Source: CAZBME01 sp964645835
GTDB taxonomy: Bacteria > Desulfobacterota > Syntrophia > Syntrophales > UBA8958
NCBI GenBank assembly: GCA_964645835.1
Contig: CAZYDG010000092.1
Span: 15,444 to 79,443 of the forward strand
DNA length: 64,000 bases
Direction: 5' to 3'
A program made the position numbers and the translations under genes. Within the stretch, counting starts at the first letter, position 1, and each line of letters begins with the position of its first letter. The notes beneath the pieces were generated by a model. The model worked only from the letters and a program-made list of their open reading frames with translations. It was not told the origin of the DNA and searched no databases. This document shows positions 52,865-61,728 of the stretch, piece after piece.

Positions 52865-54637
52865 TTAAGAGTTCCCGGAAAAATCTTCGGGAAAACGCTT
52901 TGCCATGGTTTTTTCCACATGTTTGCGGATCTCGGAGACTGAAGACATTCGGATGACTTTGTTTAGAAGCATTTTCGACTCTTTGAGCGTAACCGCCTGA
53001 ATCATCATCTTCATTTTTGGAATGGCCAGATGATTCATGCTCAGTTCGTCCAGTGACAATCCCAGCAGGATCATGGTGTAGGCGGGATCTCCCGCCATTT
53101 CTCCGCACATGGCCACATGAATGCCCGCTTTGTGTCCTACATCGACAACATGCTTGATCATCCTGAGGACGGCGGGATGAAGAGGCTCGTATAGATAGTT
53201 CACCCGTTCATTGATCCGGTCGATGGCCAGAACGTACTGGATGAGATCATTTGTCCCGATGCTGAAGAAGTCGACTTCTTTGGCCAGGACTTCCGCCATC
53301 ATGACCGCCGACGGGACCTCGATCATGACGCCGATCTCCATATCGTCACCAACAGGAATCCCCTCACGAATCAAATCATTTCGAACATCCATACAGATTT
53401 TTTTGGCATCTCTTATTTCTTCAATTCCCGATATCATCGGGAACAGAATGCGGGTTTTACCGAAGGCGCTGGCCCGGAGTATGGCGCGTAACTGGACCTT
53501 GAAAAGATCTACTTCCTTCAGGCAAAAGCGAATCGCCCGAAGACCCATTTGGGGATTCATCTCCTTGGCCAGTTTCGGGTCGGAAAAGAATTTATCCCCT
53601 CCCAAATCAAAGGTACGGATTGTCGACCAACCCAGGCCTTTGACGCCGATAACGCTTCGATAGTTATTGAAATGATCTTCTTCAGTGGGTAATTGTTCCC
53701 GATTGATGTAGAGAAACTCCGTCCGGTACAGGCCGATACCTTCGGCGCCGTATGAAACGGCCGAGGGAATTTCTTCGACAAACTCTATATTGCAACCAAT
53801 GGCAACTTTGAAACCATCCTTCGTCACAGCTGCTGACCGGGCATATCGCATGCACTCTTTTCGGGCATCTAGGTACGAGCGATTTTTTTCTTCGTACCGG
53901 CGGAGCACTTCCGGATCGGGGTTAACGATGACGAGACCAGAGGTCCCGTCTATGATGATATCATTATTAGTTCGTACCAGTCGAGTAATATTCTCCAGCC
54001 CTACGACAGCTGGAATTTCAATGGAGCGGGCCACAATAGCCGTATGGGATGTCCGGCTGCCGATATCCGTTGCAAACCCCAGAACCTTATCGATCATCAT
54101 CTGTGCCGTATCGGCCGGGGAAAGATCGGTGGCGATAACTATTACCTTCTCTTTGGGGGGGAAGATCTTTTCCGGTTTCTTGCCGGCAAGATTCCGCAGG
54201 ATCATGTGCCCTACATACCGCACATCGCTGAACCGTTCCCGGAGGTACGCATCTTCCATCTTATCGAAGATTTCCCTGTATTTATCGATGGTGACCCGGA
54301 CCGCCCATTCGGCATTGACGGACATGTCCCGGATTTGCTTGATGATGTGGTTAATGAAAGATCGATCCCTCAAAATCATAAGATGGACATCGATGATGTA
54401 GAGATGCTTTACCTCTTCCATATCGCCCAGACGATGTTTAAGCTCTCGAAGCTGTTCTTCCGAAGCTCGAAGGGCGACGCGCAGGCGCCGAACTTCTTTG
54501 GCCACCATGGAGACCTTCTCCAGCTTATAGAAAGTCACCTGGCTGTCCAAACGATCAAACAAATAGGCCTTTCCGGTTACGACACCAGGAGAAACTCCTA
54601 CCCCTTTCAAAACAATATTCTTTTTCTCTTCTTCCAT
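52865..54637 (-). CDS. ptsP: Phosphoenolpyruvate-protein phosphotransferase (PTS enzyme I)
   Basis: Transfers phosphate from PEP to HPr. Seen: 590 residues, normal length, no N-terminal GAF, so it is EI, not the nitrogen-type fusion. The N-terminal His domain has the active-site SRTSHTAIVARS. The C-terminal PEP-binding half has GAEGIGLYRTEFLYI, ATFDLGGDKF-like RTFDLGGDKFF, and SIGTNDLIQYVLAIDR with MCGEMAGDPAYT. Upstream come HPr and IID. Downstream, the gene is almost joined to plsB. Confidence 0.95.
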   Translation of the reverse strand: MEEEKKNIVLKGVGVSPGVVTGKAYLFDRLDSQVTFYKLEKVSMVAKEVRRLRVALRASEEQLRELKHRLGDMEEVKHLYIIDVHLMILRDRSFINHIIKQIRDMSVNAEWAVRVTIDKYREIFDKMEDAYLRERFSDVRYVGHMILRNLAGKKPEKIFPPKEKVIVIATDLSPADTAQMMIDKVLGFATDIGSRTSHTAIVARSIEIPAVVGLENITRLVRTNNDIIIDGTSGLVIVNPDPEVLRRYEEKNRSYLDARKECMRYARSAAVTKDGFKVAIGCNIEFVEEIPSAVSYGAEGIGLYRTEFLYINREQLPTEEDHFNNYRSVIGVKGLGWSTIRTFDLGGDKFFSDPKLAKEMNPQMGLRAIRFCLKEVDLFKVQLRAILRASAFGKTRILFPMISGIEEIRDAKKICMDVRNDLIREGIPVGDDMEIGVMIEVPSAVMMAEVLAKEVDFFSIGTNDLIQYVLAIDRINERVNYLYEPLHPAVLRMIKHVVDVGHKAGIHVAMCGEMAGDPAYTMILLGLSLDELSMNHLAIPKMKMMIQAVTLKESKMLLNKVIRMSSVSEIRKHVEKTMAKRFPEDFSGNS

Positions 54638-54665
54638 CTAGTTGCCGCTCACCGTATTCCGTTTA

Positions 54666-54941
54666 TTATCTCCATTCTTCGCCGAATTTTTCATCAAAAA
54701 GGGCTGCGAAAGCGAGGAGGACATCTTCCGCATCGGAACCGTCCGCCCGAACGGTTATATAACTTCCCTTGGGGCAGGACAATGTTAAAATACCCAGAAT
54801 GCTTTTGCCGTTGACTTCCTGTCCATTATATTCCAGAATCACCTTGGATTTAAAGCGGTTGGCTGTATAGACCAGTTTTGCCGCCACCCTGGCGTGAATG
54901 CCTAATCGGTTATTGACTTGAAAGGACCCTGTTTTCAACAT
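54666..54941 (-). CDS. ptsH: HPr family phosphocarrier protein
   Basis: 91 residues, standard HPr length. The active-site His is in NRLGIHARVAAK (about residue 15). The regulatory position 46 region GKSILGILTLSCPKG has Ser, as in HPr phosphorylated by HPr kinase, but no kinase gene is in the window. It forms a unit with IID (1-base gap) and EI (28-base gap). Confidence 0.95.
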   Translation of the reverse strand: MLKTGSFQVNNRLGIHARVAAKLVYTANRFKSKVILEYNGQEVNGKSILGILTLSCPKGSYITVRADGSDAEDVLLAFAALFDEKFGEEWR

Positions 54942-54942
54942 T

Positions 54943-55692
54943 TCACATCGATACCAGAAAAGAAATAAAAGTCATGGCATAAATCAATAGCAGGGGTGAT
55001 ACACGCTGCCTGATCGCCATGGAAAACATCAGCACAAATGACAAAACCAATGCGCATGCCATTATTCCATAATAACCGTGAAAGCCCTCAATGGGCACTA
55101 TTCTCTGCGACTCCAGCCACCAAGCCGTCATAATGGCAAGGCAAACGACGGACAGCCATCGTATTTTAGGGGCCATGGCTGTCAGATTTAGCGCCTGAAC
55201 AAACTGGAAACCTTGAGGACCAAGACGATACCCCTCTAAAAAACCTTTCCAGCGAATCCAGATATGAAAGGGCTCATAGATTGCCAGAAAAACAATAGGC
55301 GCCCATAAGGCACCCTGTAAAACCGCCGTCACCGCAATAATTGCCGCAAAGGGTCTCAAGGCCCCCCAAAAGAAAGTGTCGCCAATGGCTGCATAGGGGC
55401 CCATCATCGTCTTCTTCAGGCGAACTACGACATCTCCATCCTGATCCAGCGCCGGATCTTCCTCCAGCCTTACAACGGACCCTATAATAGATGCTGACAT
55501 ATAGGGATGGGTATTAAAGAATACCAGATGGCGCTGCATCAAATCGGAAGGTCCCTGTATAGCGCCGTTTTTTCGTCGCGCCATAGGCATCAGGGCATAG
55601 ACAAAACCCAGGTTTTGCATTCTCCGGAAATTCAAGGACGATTGAATAAGGAGGGAACGGAAGAATATTTTTACCAAATCCAATCGTTTCAT
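54943..55692 (-). CDS. PTS Man-family IID component
   Basis: 249 residues with the IID features SLNFRRMQNLGFVYALMP and FFNTHPYMSASIIGS, followed by RLKKTMMGPYAAIGDTFFW. The C-terminal half has three membrane helices, and ends FLVSM. Known: IID needs IIC to form the sugar channel. No IIC, IIB or IIA lies nearby, and the 5' gene is divergent, so this is a stand-alone IID in this window. Confidence 0.92.
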   Translation of the reverse strand: MKRLDLVKIFFRSLLIQSSLNFRRMQNLGFVYALMPMARRKNGAIQGPSDLMQRHLVFFNTHPYMSASIIGSVVRLEEDPALDQDGDVVVRLKKTMMGPYAAIGDTFFWGALRPFAAIIAVTAVLQGALWAPIVFLAIYEPFHIWIRWKGFLEGYRLGPQGFQFVQALNLTAMAPKIRWLSVVCLAIMTAWWLESQRIVPIEGFHGYYGIMACALVLSFVLMFSMAIRQRVSPLLLIYAMTFISFLVSM

Positions 55693-55873
55693 GATTTCCT
55701 GTCTGTTATGATCGGGATGATGCCCATCCAGCGACGACGTCTGCCTAACACGATTGCCTTACGAAGTCAATGCATTAAACTGTTTTTTCATGATTTTCCC
55801 TTGACACAGAATGGAATATCTGTTAGCTAACGCAACTTTCCTATAGTGAATATTTTAACCGAGGTGACAACAA

Positions 55874-56164
55874 ATGATTTGCCAAACCGTTAAGAATGGA
55901 ATGGAATGCACCTTTATGACGAAGAATGGCTGCAGCTTCATGAGCGGCCAATGCAAACCGATCAGTGAAAAGTGCGAAGGATGCCTGAAGGTGTTCGATT
56001 GGGAAAACGGTAAATACTGCAAAGTATACGCCGATCCCGCCAGCAGATGGCATATGGGTATTTGTCCTACGGCGACTCATGTGAAAATGGAAATTAAAGA
56101 AAGTTCCCAGAAGATCAACCCCCTGAAGGCCTCAAAGCGGGCAAGCCGCGCCAAGAAAAAATAA
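55874..56164 (+). CDS. PxxKW-type cysteine-rich protein
   Basis: 96 residues, of a small Desulfobacterota family. Opens MICQTVKNGMECTFM, then KNGCSFMSG, QCKPISEKCEGC, KYCKVYADPASRW (the PxxKW position here Arg), MGICPTATHV, and ends LNPLKASKR-like NPLKASKRASRAKKK. At least seven cysteines in pairs suggest metal or Fe-S binding. Ribosome site GAGGTG. A terminator follows. Confidence 0.85.
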   Translation: MICQTVKNGMECTFMTKNGCSFMSGQCKPISEKCEGCLKVFDWENGKYCKVYADPASRWHMGICPTATHVKMEIKESSQKINPLKASKRASRAKKK

Positions 56165-56170
56165 AGAAAA

Positions 56171-56212
56171 AGGCCGGTCATTCTACCGAAAGAATAACCG
56201 GCCCATTTTTTT
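56171..56212. terminator. Bidirectional rho-independent terminator
   Basis: Stem GGCCGGT-C-ATTCT / AGAAT-A-ACCGGCC, loop ACCGAA, then ATTTTTTT on the plus strand and TTTTTC on the minus strand. It separates the PxxKW gene from the end of the merR unit. Confidence 0.9.
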
Positions 56213-56238
56213 ATTCTAGTTCCCGAGACTTCCGGTTT

Positions 56239-56562
56239 TCAGGTCAACATCTCCCGCAGCTGCTGCAGCCCTATCTTGATCTCTGCCAAACGCTGAGATT
56301 CATCGTGTTCGACGGTTCTTTTGCCGAGTTCCAGTTTAGCGCCCTTGATGGTAAAATGATCCGTGTACAGTAGCTTTTTGATCATCAAAAGCTCTTCCAA
56401 GTCTTTCCTTCGATACAAGCGATGATCGGCCGTTGTCCGTTTTGGTTTGACGGTCTTGAACTCCGATTCCCAGTAACGAACGACATAGGGTTCAACGGCC
56501 AATATACGGCTCACCTCACCGATGCGATAATAGGGCTTATCGGGAATCGAGACGTCGTCCAT
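56239..56562 (-). CDS. MerR-family regulator
   Basis: 107 residues. The N-terminal winged helix-turn-helix is RIGEVSRILAVEPYVVRYWE followed by FKTVKPKRTTADHRLYRRKD. The C-terminal part is helical (LELGKRTVEHDESQRLAEIK), with no metal-binding cysteines, so it is not a classical metal sensor. It is the last gene of the thrS to merR block, 43 bases after ihfA. In many Deltaproteobacteria the same position is taken by a MerR gene; its target is not known. Confidence 0.9.
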   Translation of the reverse strand: MDDVSIPDKPYYRIGEVSRILAVEPYVVRYWESEFKTVKPKRTTADHRLYRRKDLEELLMIKKLLYTDHFTIKGAKLELGKRTVEHDESQRLAEIKIGLQQLREMLT

Positions 56563-56605
56563 GAGCCCAAAAACCTCTCAATCGCCCTGCTTCGACATAA
56601 CAGGC

Positions 56606-56881
56606 TCAGTTATTTAGAGCCTTACGAAGAACTTGGCTGGATTTGAATGTCAGAACGCGGCGAGCCGATATACGGATTTCATCGCCTGTCTGGGGATTCC
56701 GTCCCCGACGGGATTTCTTTTCCTTCACGATAAAATTGCCGAATCCGGAAATCTTGATCTTCTCCCCTTCGGCAAGGCAATCTTTCATGATCTCGAAAAC
56801 GGATTCTACTATGCGGGCCGAATCCTTCTTTGAAAAGCTCAGTTTCTCATAAACATCCTGAATGATATCGATCTTAGTCAT
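56606..56881 (-). CDS. ihfA: Integration host factor alpha subunit
   Basis: About 91 residues from the ATG at 56881, with GGAGG 6 bases upstream; a GTG six bases earlier is rejected. Bacterial DNA-bending HU/IHF fold: MTKIDIIQDVYEKLSFSK, IKISGFGNFIVKEKKSRRGR (beta arm, with the Pro in RGRNPQTGDE) and VLTFKSSQVLRKAL. Its place after pheT is the usual IHF alpha position. Confidence 0.95.
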   Translation of the reverse strand: MTKIDIIQDVYEKLSFSKKDSARIVESVFEIMKDCLAEGEKIKISGFGNFIVKEKKSRRGRNPQTGDEIRISARRVLTFKSSQVLRKALNN

Positions 56882-56927
56882 AAACACCCTCCTGCAATAA
56901 TTGCCTTTATCTATTTTTTTATTATTA

Positions 56928-59339
56928 TCATCTTATAGTCGCCTTCGTTCCACCAATAACGGCGTCGACGATGCGGCGATGTACCTCATTCACAACTTCA
57001 TCGGTCAGAGTACGGTCCCATGATCGGTATGAAAATCTCAGACCAAGGCTTCTCGTCCCTTCCGGTACGTTCTTACCGTCGTATACATCAAATATAGAAA
57101 CCTTTTCAAGTATTTCTTCACCGAGACCAAATGCCGCATCCAACAAACGCTGAACTTCCACATCCTGGGATACGACAAAAGCAACATCCCTGGAACTGGC
57201 AGGAAACTTCGAGACCTCGCGAAAAGCCCTGGCGCCCTCCATCCAGGCTTTCATCATCAGATCAATATCCAACTCGGCAATGACGGCGCGGTTTCGGAGA
57301 TCCAACGCCTCCATCACACGGGGATGAACCTCTCCGAGGTAACCGATCGTCTCATTGTTCACATGAACGCGGCAGGACCTGCCGGGATGGAGATAGGGCA
57401 ATGGGGCATCCGCAGTGAAACGTAGACCCGATAGATTCAGATCAGTTGCAATATTTTCTACCAATCCCTTGACATCATAAAAATCGGCTTGCAGACCCGG
57501 CGTATGCCACGACTCATTGTATCGTAATCCACACATGAGACAGGCAATACGGTTTTTCTCGACGGGCATCTGTACATCTTTACCTGCATAATAAACCCGT
57601 CCGAGCTCGAATATTTTCAGGTCATAAATACCGTTTCTTTGGTTGCTGACCATCGTATCCAAAAGATTATAGATCAAGGTCGTTCGCATCACACCCTGAT
57701 CTTCAGTCAGAGGGTTGCGAATCCTGATCAGACGTGTCGCTTCTGCCTCTTCCTTAAGTCCAAGGATAGAGGGGAAGGTGGAAGGAATAAAACTATACGT
57801 AATAACCTCGGAACACCCGGCACCAGTCAGAAGGCCTCTCAACCGTTGCTCCAATACCTGCTTGCGGTTCATCCCTTGAGGCATCCCCGTTGTCTTCGGC
57901 ATGGTCACGGGTACATGATGGTAGCCGTATAGACGGGCGATCTCTTCCACTAGATCGATTTCCCGGTGTATATCGACCCGGAAAGTGGGGGGCGTCACAT
58001 GGTAAACCCCTTCATGGACAGGAACAACTGTCATACCAAGACGCTTCAGGATGGCGGTTATCTCCCCTGTTGCAATGTCGGTCCCCAAGGTGTCGTTCAC
58101 CCTCTTGACACGCAATGGAATATTCTTTGCCGTCTCGACGAAGGCCGGATACTCATCGATATATCCTTTGCAGACCTCTCCGCCGCCGTATTCGGCCATC
58201 AATTGGGCTGCCCGGTCCAAAGCGCGGATAACCCCTTCAGGATCGACACCCCGTTCGAACCGGTAGGCGGCATCTGTTCCCATAGCCATCCAACGCGAGG
58301 ATCGACGGATTGAAGACGGTTGAAAATAGGCACTTTCCAGAAGAACGGTACTCGTATCGTCCTTTACCTCCGAATTGAGACCGCCCATGATACCTGCAAT
58401 GGCCACAGGTTTGACGCCGTCGCAAATCATCAGTGTGTCGGCCTTCAGAATACGATCTTTTTCATCCAGTGATACGAAGTGCTCCTCCGCATGAGACCTC
58501 CGCACGACGATCCGGCCTTCTTCAAGGAAACGGAAATCGAAGGCATGAAGGGGTTGTCCCATCTCCATCATGACAAAATTTGTAATATCCACGATGTTGT
58601 TAATGGCCCGTAACCCTGCGGCTTCCAGACGTTCCCGCATCCAGGCCGGAGAAGGCTTAATCGTAATATTCTTAATCACTCTTGCTGTATAACGGGGACA
58701 CAGGTCCGGATCCAAAATCGATACAGACGTAATCTGACGAATGTCCTCGTCATTTTCAACGATGACCGTTTTAGGCAAATGCAGGGGCTTCCCGGTCAGG
58801 GCGGCGACTTCCCGGGCAATGCCGATTACCGACAAACAATCGGCGCGGTTGGGTGTAATGCCTACATCAAGTACCGTGTCCTTCAGGTGTAGAGCCTCCT
58901 TGAGATCCATGCCGAGGGGAAGGTCAGGGGGCAAAATCATGATGCCCGTATTGTCATCACCAATGCCGAGTTCCTCCGAGGAACACAGCATCCCTTCGGA
59001 CAATTCGCCCCTGATCTTTGACGTTTTTATGACGAAACCACCGGGTATGGTTGCACCGACCATTGCCAGAGGAACAAGATCCCCGGCATGGGTATTGGGA
59101 GCGCCACAAACAATCGGCAATATCTGATCGCCCGTACCGACCTCACAGAGATGCAGTTTATCGGCCGTCGGATGGGGTCTGGTGGAAAGGATTTTGGCTA
59201 CTGCCACCCCGATAAAATCTGGCCCGGCCTCTTCAATGGCATCCACTTCCAAGCCGGCCATGGTGAGGCGGTCCGCCAGATCCTTCACCTCAAGGTCTAC
59301 ATCTACGTAATCTTTGAGCCATTTAAGACTGATCTTCAT
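56928..59339 (-). CDS. pheT: Phenylalanyl-tRNA synthetase beta subunit
   Basis: 803 residues, full length. Starts ISLKWLKDYVDVDLEVKDLA, has the tRNA-binding (EMAP-like) domain with ILSTRPHPTADKLHLCEVGT, the B3/B4 editing domain, RRVNDTLGTD-like VKRVNDTLGTD (B5) and a C-terminal FDX-ACB domain (LGLRFSYRSWDRTLTDEVVN). Nothing unusual. Follows pheS by 98 bases. Confidence 0.97.
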   Translation of the reverse strand: MKISLKWLKDYVDVDLEVKDLADRLTMAGLEVDAIEEAGPDFIGVAVAKILSTRPHPTADKLHLCEVGTGDQILPIVCGAPNTHAGDLVPLAMVGATIPGGFVIKTSKIRGELSEGMLCSSEELGIGDDNTGIMILPPDLPLGMDLKEALHLKDTVLDVGITPNRADCLSVIGIAREVAALTGKPLHLPKTVIVENDEDIRQITSVSILDPDLCPRYTARVIKNITIKPSPAWMRERLEAAGLRAINNIVDITNFVMMEMGQPLHAFDFRFLEEGRIVVRRSHAEEHFVSLDEKDRILKADTLMICDGVKPVAIAGIMGGLNSEVKDDTSTVLLESAYFQPSSIRRSSRWMAMGTDAAYRFERGVDPEGVIRALDRAAQLMAEYGGGEVCKGYIDEYPAFVETAKNIPLRVKRVNDTLGTDIATGEITAILKRLGMTVVPVHEGVYHVTPPTFRVDIHREIDLVEEIARLYGYHHVPVTMPKTTGMPQGMNRKQVLEQRLRGLLTGAGCSEVITYSFIPSTFPSILGLKEEAEATRLIRIRNPLTEDQGVMRTTLIYNLLDTMVSNQRNGIYDLKIFELGRVYYAGKDVQMPVEKNRIACLMCGLRYNESWHTPGLQADFYDVKGLVENIATDLNLSGLRFTADAPLPYLHPGRSCRVHVNNETIGYLGEVHPRVMEALDLRNRAVIAELDIDLMMKAWMEGARAFREVSKFPASSRDVAFVVSQDVEVQRLLDAAFGLGEEILEKVSIFDVYDGKNVPEGTRSLGLRFSYRSWDRTLTDEVVNEVHRRIVDAVIGGTKATIR

Positions 59340-59437
59340 TTAAGAACCTTGAATATGATAAACGGCAAAAGAAATATCGAACTGTAAAAATATTCTTTTT
59401 GCCACATTTACAATTCTTGTGTCTTCTGACAACGTTA

Positions 59438-60454
59438 TTAAAATTGTTCCAGGAACCGCCGGTCATTTTCAAAGAATTGCCGGATATCGTTTATCCCGTA
59501 TTTAATCATGGCAATCCGCTCGATGCCCAAACCAAAAGCAAAACCCGAGATCTCTTCCGGGTTGTAGCCGACATTCAAGAATACAGCGGGATCAACCATA
59601 CCGGAACCGAGGATTTCCAGCCAACCGCTCTGACCGCAGACCCGGCACCCCTTACCTCCGCAAATCACACACTGAATATCGACCTCTGCACTGGGTTCGG
59701 TGAAAGGGAAAAAGCTGGGACGGAATTTCAGGGCTACGTTCTCCCCGAATACCTGATGGACAAAGAATGTCAATACGCCTTTGAGATCGCCAAATGTGAT
59801 TCCTTTATCAACCATGAGGCCTTCGACCTGGTGGAACATAGGCGTATGGGAAACGTCCGAATCGGGACGGTATACCCGGCCGGGGGACAATATCCGGACA
59901 GGGGGACGCATCCGTTCCATGGTACGTATCTGAACGGGCGAAGTATGGGTACGCAGGACTATGTTGTCATCGATATAAAAGGTATCCTGCATATCCCGCG
60001 CAGGATGATCTTTAGGGATGTTCAGTGCCTCAAAATTGTAATAATCCGTTTCAATCTCAGGACCTTCGACTACGGTAAAACCAAGGCGGGCAAATATTTC
60101 GCAGACCTCCTGGCAGACCTTCGTCACCGGATGAAGGCGTCCATAAGGCGCACCCCGCCCAGGCAAGGTCACATCAATCCGCTCCTTATTCAGCTGGCTG
60201 TCTTTTCCAGCAGCGGAAAGTGCTTGCAATGACGAATCTATCTTTTGTGAAAGGATATCCTTGATCTCATTACTACGCTTCCCAAAACGACCCCGCTCCT
60301 CCGGAGCGACATTGCCGATATTGCGAAGAATCGCCGTCAGAAGACCCTTCCTGCCCAAATATTTTGTCCGAACGGCAAGAAGCGCCTCCTCAGTTAAGGC
60401 AGCAGGTATCTCTTTTTCTGCCTTATCCAGGAGTTCCTCTAGGGCATCCATCAT
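59438..60454 (-). CDS. pheS: Phenylalanyl-tRNA synthetase alpha subunit
   Basis: 338 residues, normal length. Class II motif 2 region RTHTSPVQIRTMER, SDVSHTPMFHQVEG and the C-terminal GFAFGLGIERIAM motif 3. The N-terminal coiled coil (about 1-85) is present. ATGA overlap with the rplT stop. Confidence 0.97.
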   Translation of the reverse strand: MMDALEELLDKAEKEIPAALTEEALLAVRTKYLGRKGLLTAILRNIGNVAPEERGRFGKRSNEIKDILSQKIDSSLQALSAAGKDSQLNKERIDVTLPGRGAPYGRLHPVTKVCQEVCEIFARLGFTVVEGPEIETDYYNFEALNIPKDHPARDMQDTFYIDDNIVLRTHTSPVQIRTMERMRPPVRILSPGRVYRPDSDVSHTPMFHQVEGLMVDKGITFGDLKGVLTFFVHQVFGENVALKFRPSFFPFTEPSAEVDIQCVICGGKGCRVCGQSGWLEILGSGMVDPAVFLNVGYNPEEISGFAFGLGIERIAMIKYGINDIRQFFENDRRFLEQF

Positions 60455-60810
60455 GACGCCATATCACCTTTTGCCAGGGACACGATTTGCGAGAAACCCT
60501 GGGGATCATGCACGGCCAGATCGGCCAGCATCTTGCGGTCGATGTCCACATGGGCCTTTTTGATACCGTCGATGAACCGGCTGTAAGAAATACCGTTGAT
60601 CCGGGCAGCGGCATTAATGCGGGCAATCCAAAGCTTGCGGAAATCACGTTTACGAACCCGCCGGTCACGATATGCATATTTCATGGCCCGGTCGGTGGCC
60701 TCCGTAGCCGTTCTCAGGAGACGGCTCCGGGCACCAAAGAACCCTTTGGCCATCTTAAAAATCTTTCTTCTCTTCTTCTTCGCCGTAATGGCTCTTTTCA
60801 CTCGTGGCAT
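60451..60810 (-). CDS. rplT: 50S ribosomal protein L20
   Basis: 119 residues, full length. MPRVKRAITAKKKRRKIFKM, KGFFGARSRLLRTA, YAYRDRRVRKRDFRKLWI, and IDRKMLADLA. In relatives L20 represses its own operon through an mRNA structure; no clear copy was identified here. Confidence 0.97.
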   Translation of the reverse strand: MPRVKRAITAKKKRRKIFKMAKGFFGARSRLLRTATEATDRAMKYAYRDRRVRKRDFRKLWIARINAAARINGISYSRFIDGIKKAHVDIDRKMLADLAVHDPQGFSQIVSLAKGDMAS

Positions 60811-60900
60811 GTCGAATCTCCATTCTCTTAGTAAACGGCAATCAGCAAGATGGGGATGATGATATAATCCTACCCATTCTCTGCCGTCTACACTCTATTT

Positions 60901-61098
60901 TTATAAATATGGTATCAATCGTTTAATAGCCGGTTCGTTCGTCGGATGGACTAAAACGGAGCGGCGAAGGTTGCGCTTGCGTTTGCGCGTCTTGGTCGAC
61001 AGAATATGGCTCGCGAAGGCTTTGTTTCGTTTGACCCGTCCTGTCCCCGTTACGGAGAATCGCTTGGCGGCCCCCCGGTGCGTCTTTAGTTTCGGCAT
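60901..61098 (-). CDS. rpmI: 50S ribosomal protein L35
   Basis: 65 residues: MPKLKTHRGAAKRFSVTGTG, then SHILSTKTRKRKRNLR. Standard length and position between infC and rplT. Confidence 0.97.
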   Translation of the reverse strand: MPKLKTHRGAAKRFSVTGTGRVKRNKAFASHILSTKTRKRKRNLRRSVLVHPTNEPAIKRLIPYL

Positions 61099-61124
61099 TT
61101 TATATCTCTCCTGTTATATAATCT

Positions 61125-61637
61125 TTAACCTTTTTTCGGTGCGATGATCATGATCATATTACGCCCTTCAAGCTTCGGATGCTGATCAATCACGCCGACG
61201 TCGGACAAGGCTTCACGAACTTCCTCCATGATCTTCCGGCCGATTTCCGTATAGGCAATCTCGCGGCCCCGAAACATCATACTCACCTTTACCTTGTCCT
61301 GCTGTTCCAGAAATTTCTTAATATGCTTGATCTTTACCTGCAGATCATGTTCTTCCGTTTTGGGACGCAGACGTATCTCCTTGACCTGAATAATCGTCTG
61401 GGTCTTCTTTGCATCCTGGAGTTTTTTGTTCTGCTGATAACGGAACTTGCCGTAATCCATAATCCGGCAAACCGGCGGCTCTGCACCAGGCGCAACCTCT
61501 ACCAGATCCAAGCCAGCCTTGGCTGCTTTGGATAAGGCTTCGCTAATGGGCATAACTCCTAACTGATTGCCTTCCTCGATGACCCGGACTGTCGTTATCC
61601 CCGTGATCTCGTGATTGATCCTTAACTCCTTTTGTAT
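61125..61637 (-). CDS. infC: Translation initiation factor IF-3 (non-ATG start)
   Basis: Proposed 170 residues. The first ATG (61553) gives a protein missing the normal N-terminal 28 residues. Upstream, in the same frame, the sequence reads LRINHEITGITTVRVIEEG, an IF3 N-terminal domain start, back to a TGA just before CGT-ATA. AGGAGG lies 6 bases before ATA (61637-61635), so AUA is the best start; ATC or TTA codons after a second AGGAG are less likely. Rare start codons are known for infC, because IF3 discriminates against them and so represses its own synthesis. The C-terminal domain with RGREIAYTEIGRKIMEEV is intact. Confidence 0.93.
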   Translation of the reverse strand: MQKELRINHEITGITTVRVIEEGNQLGVMPISEALSKAAKAGLDLVEVAPGAEPPVCRIMDYGKFRYQQNKKLQDAKKTQTIIQVKEIRLRPKTEEHDLQVKIKHIKKFLEQQDKVKVSMMFRGREIAYTEIGRKIMEEVREALSDVGVIDQHPKLEGRNMIMIIAPKKG

Positions 61638-61728
61638 ACGTCACCTCCTGGACAATATAGTCATCGGCAAACTATGGACAACAAACGAATCTTTTAACCT
61701 TCCCCAGTCGTAGTTCACCGTTTTCCGT

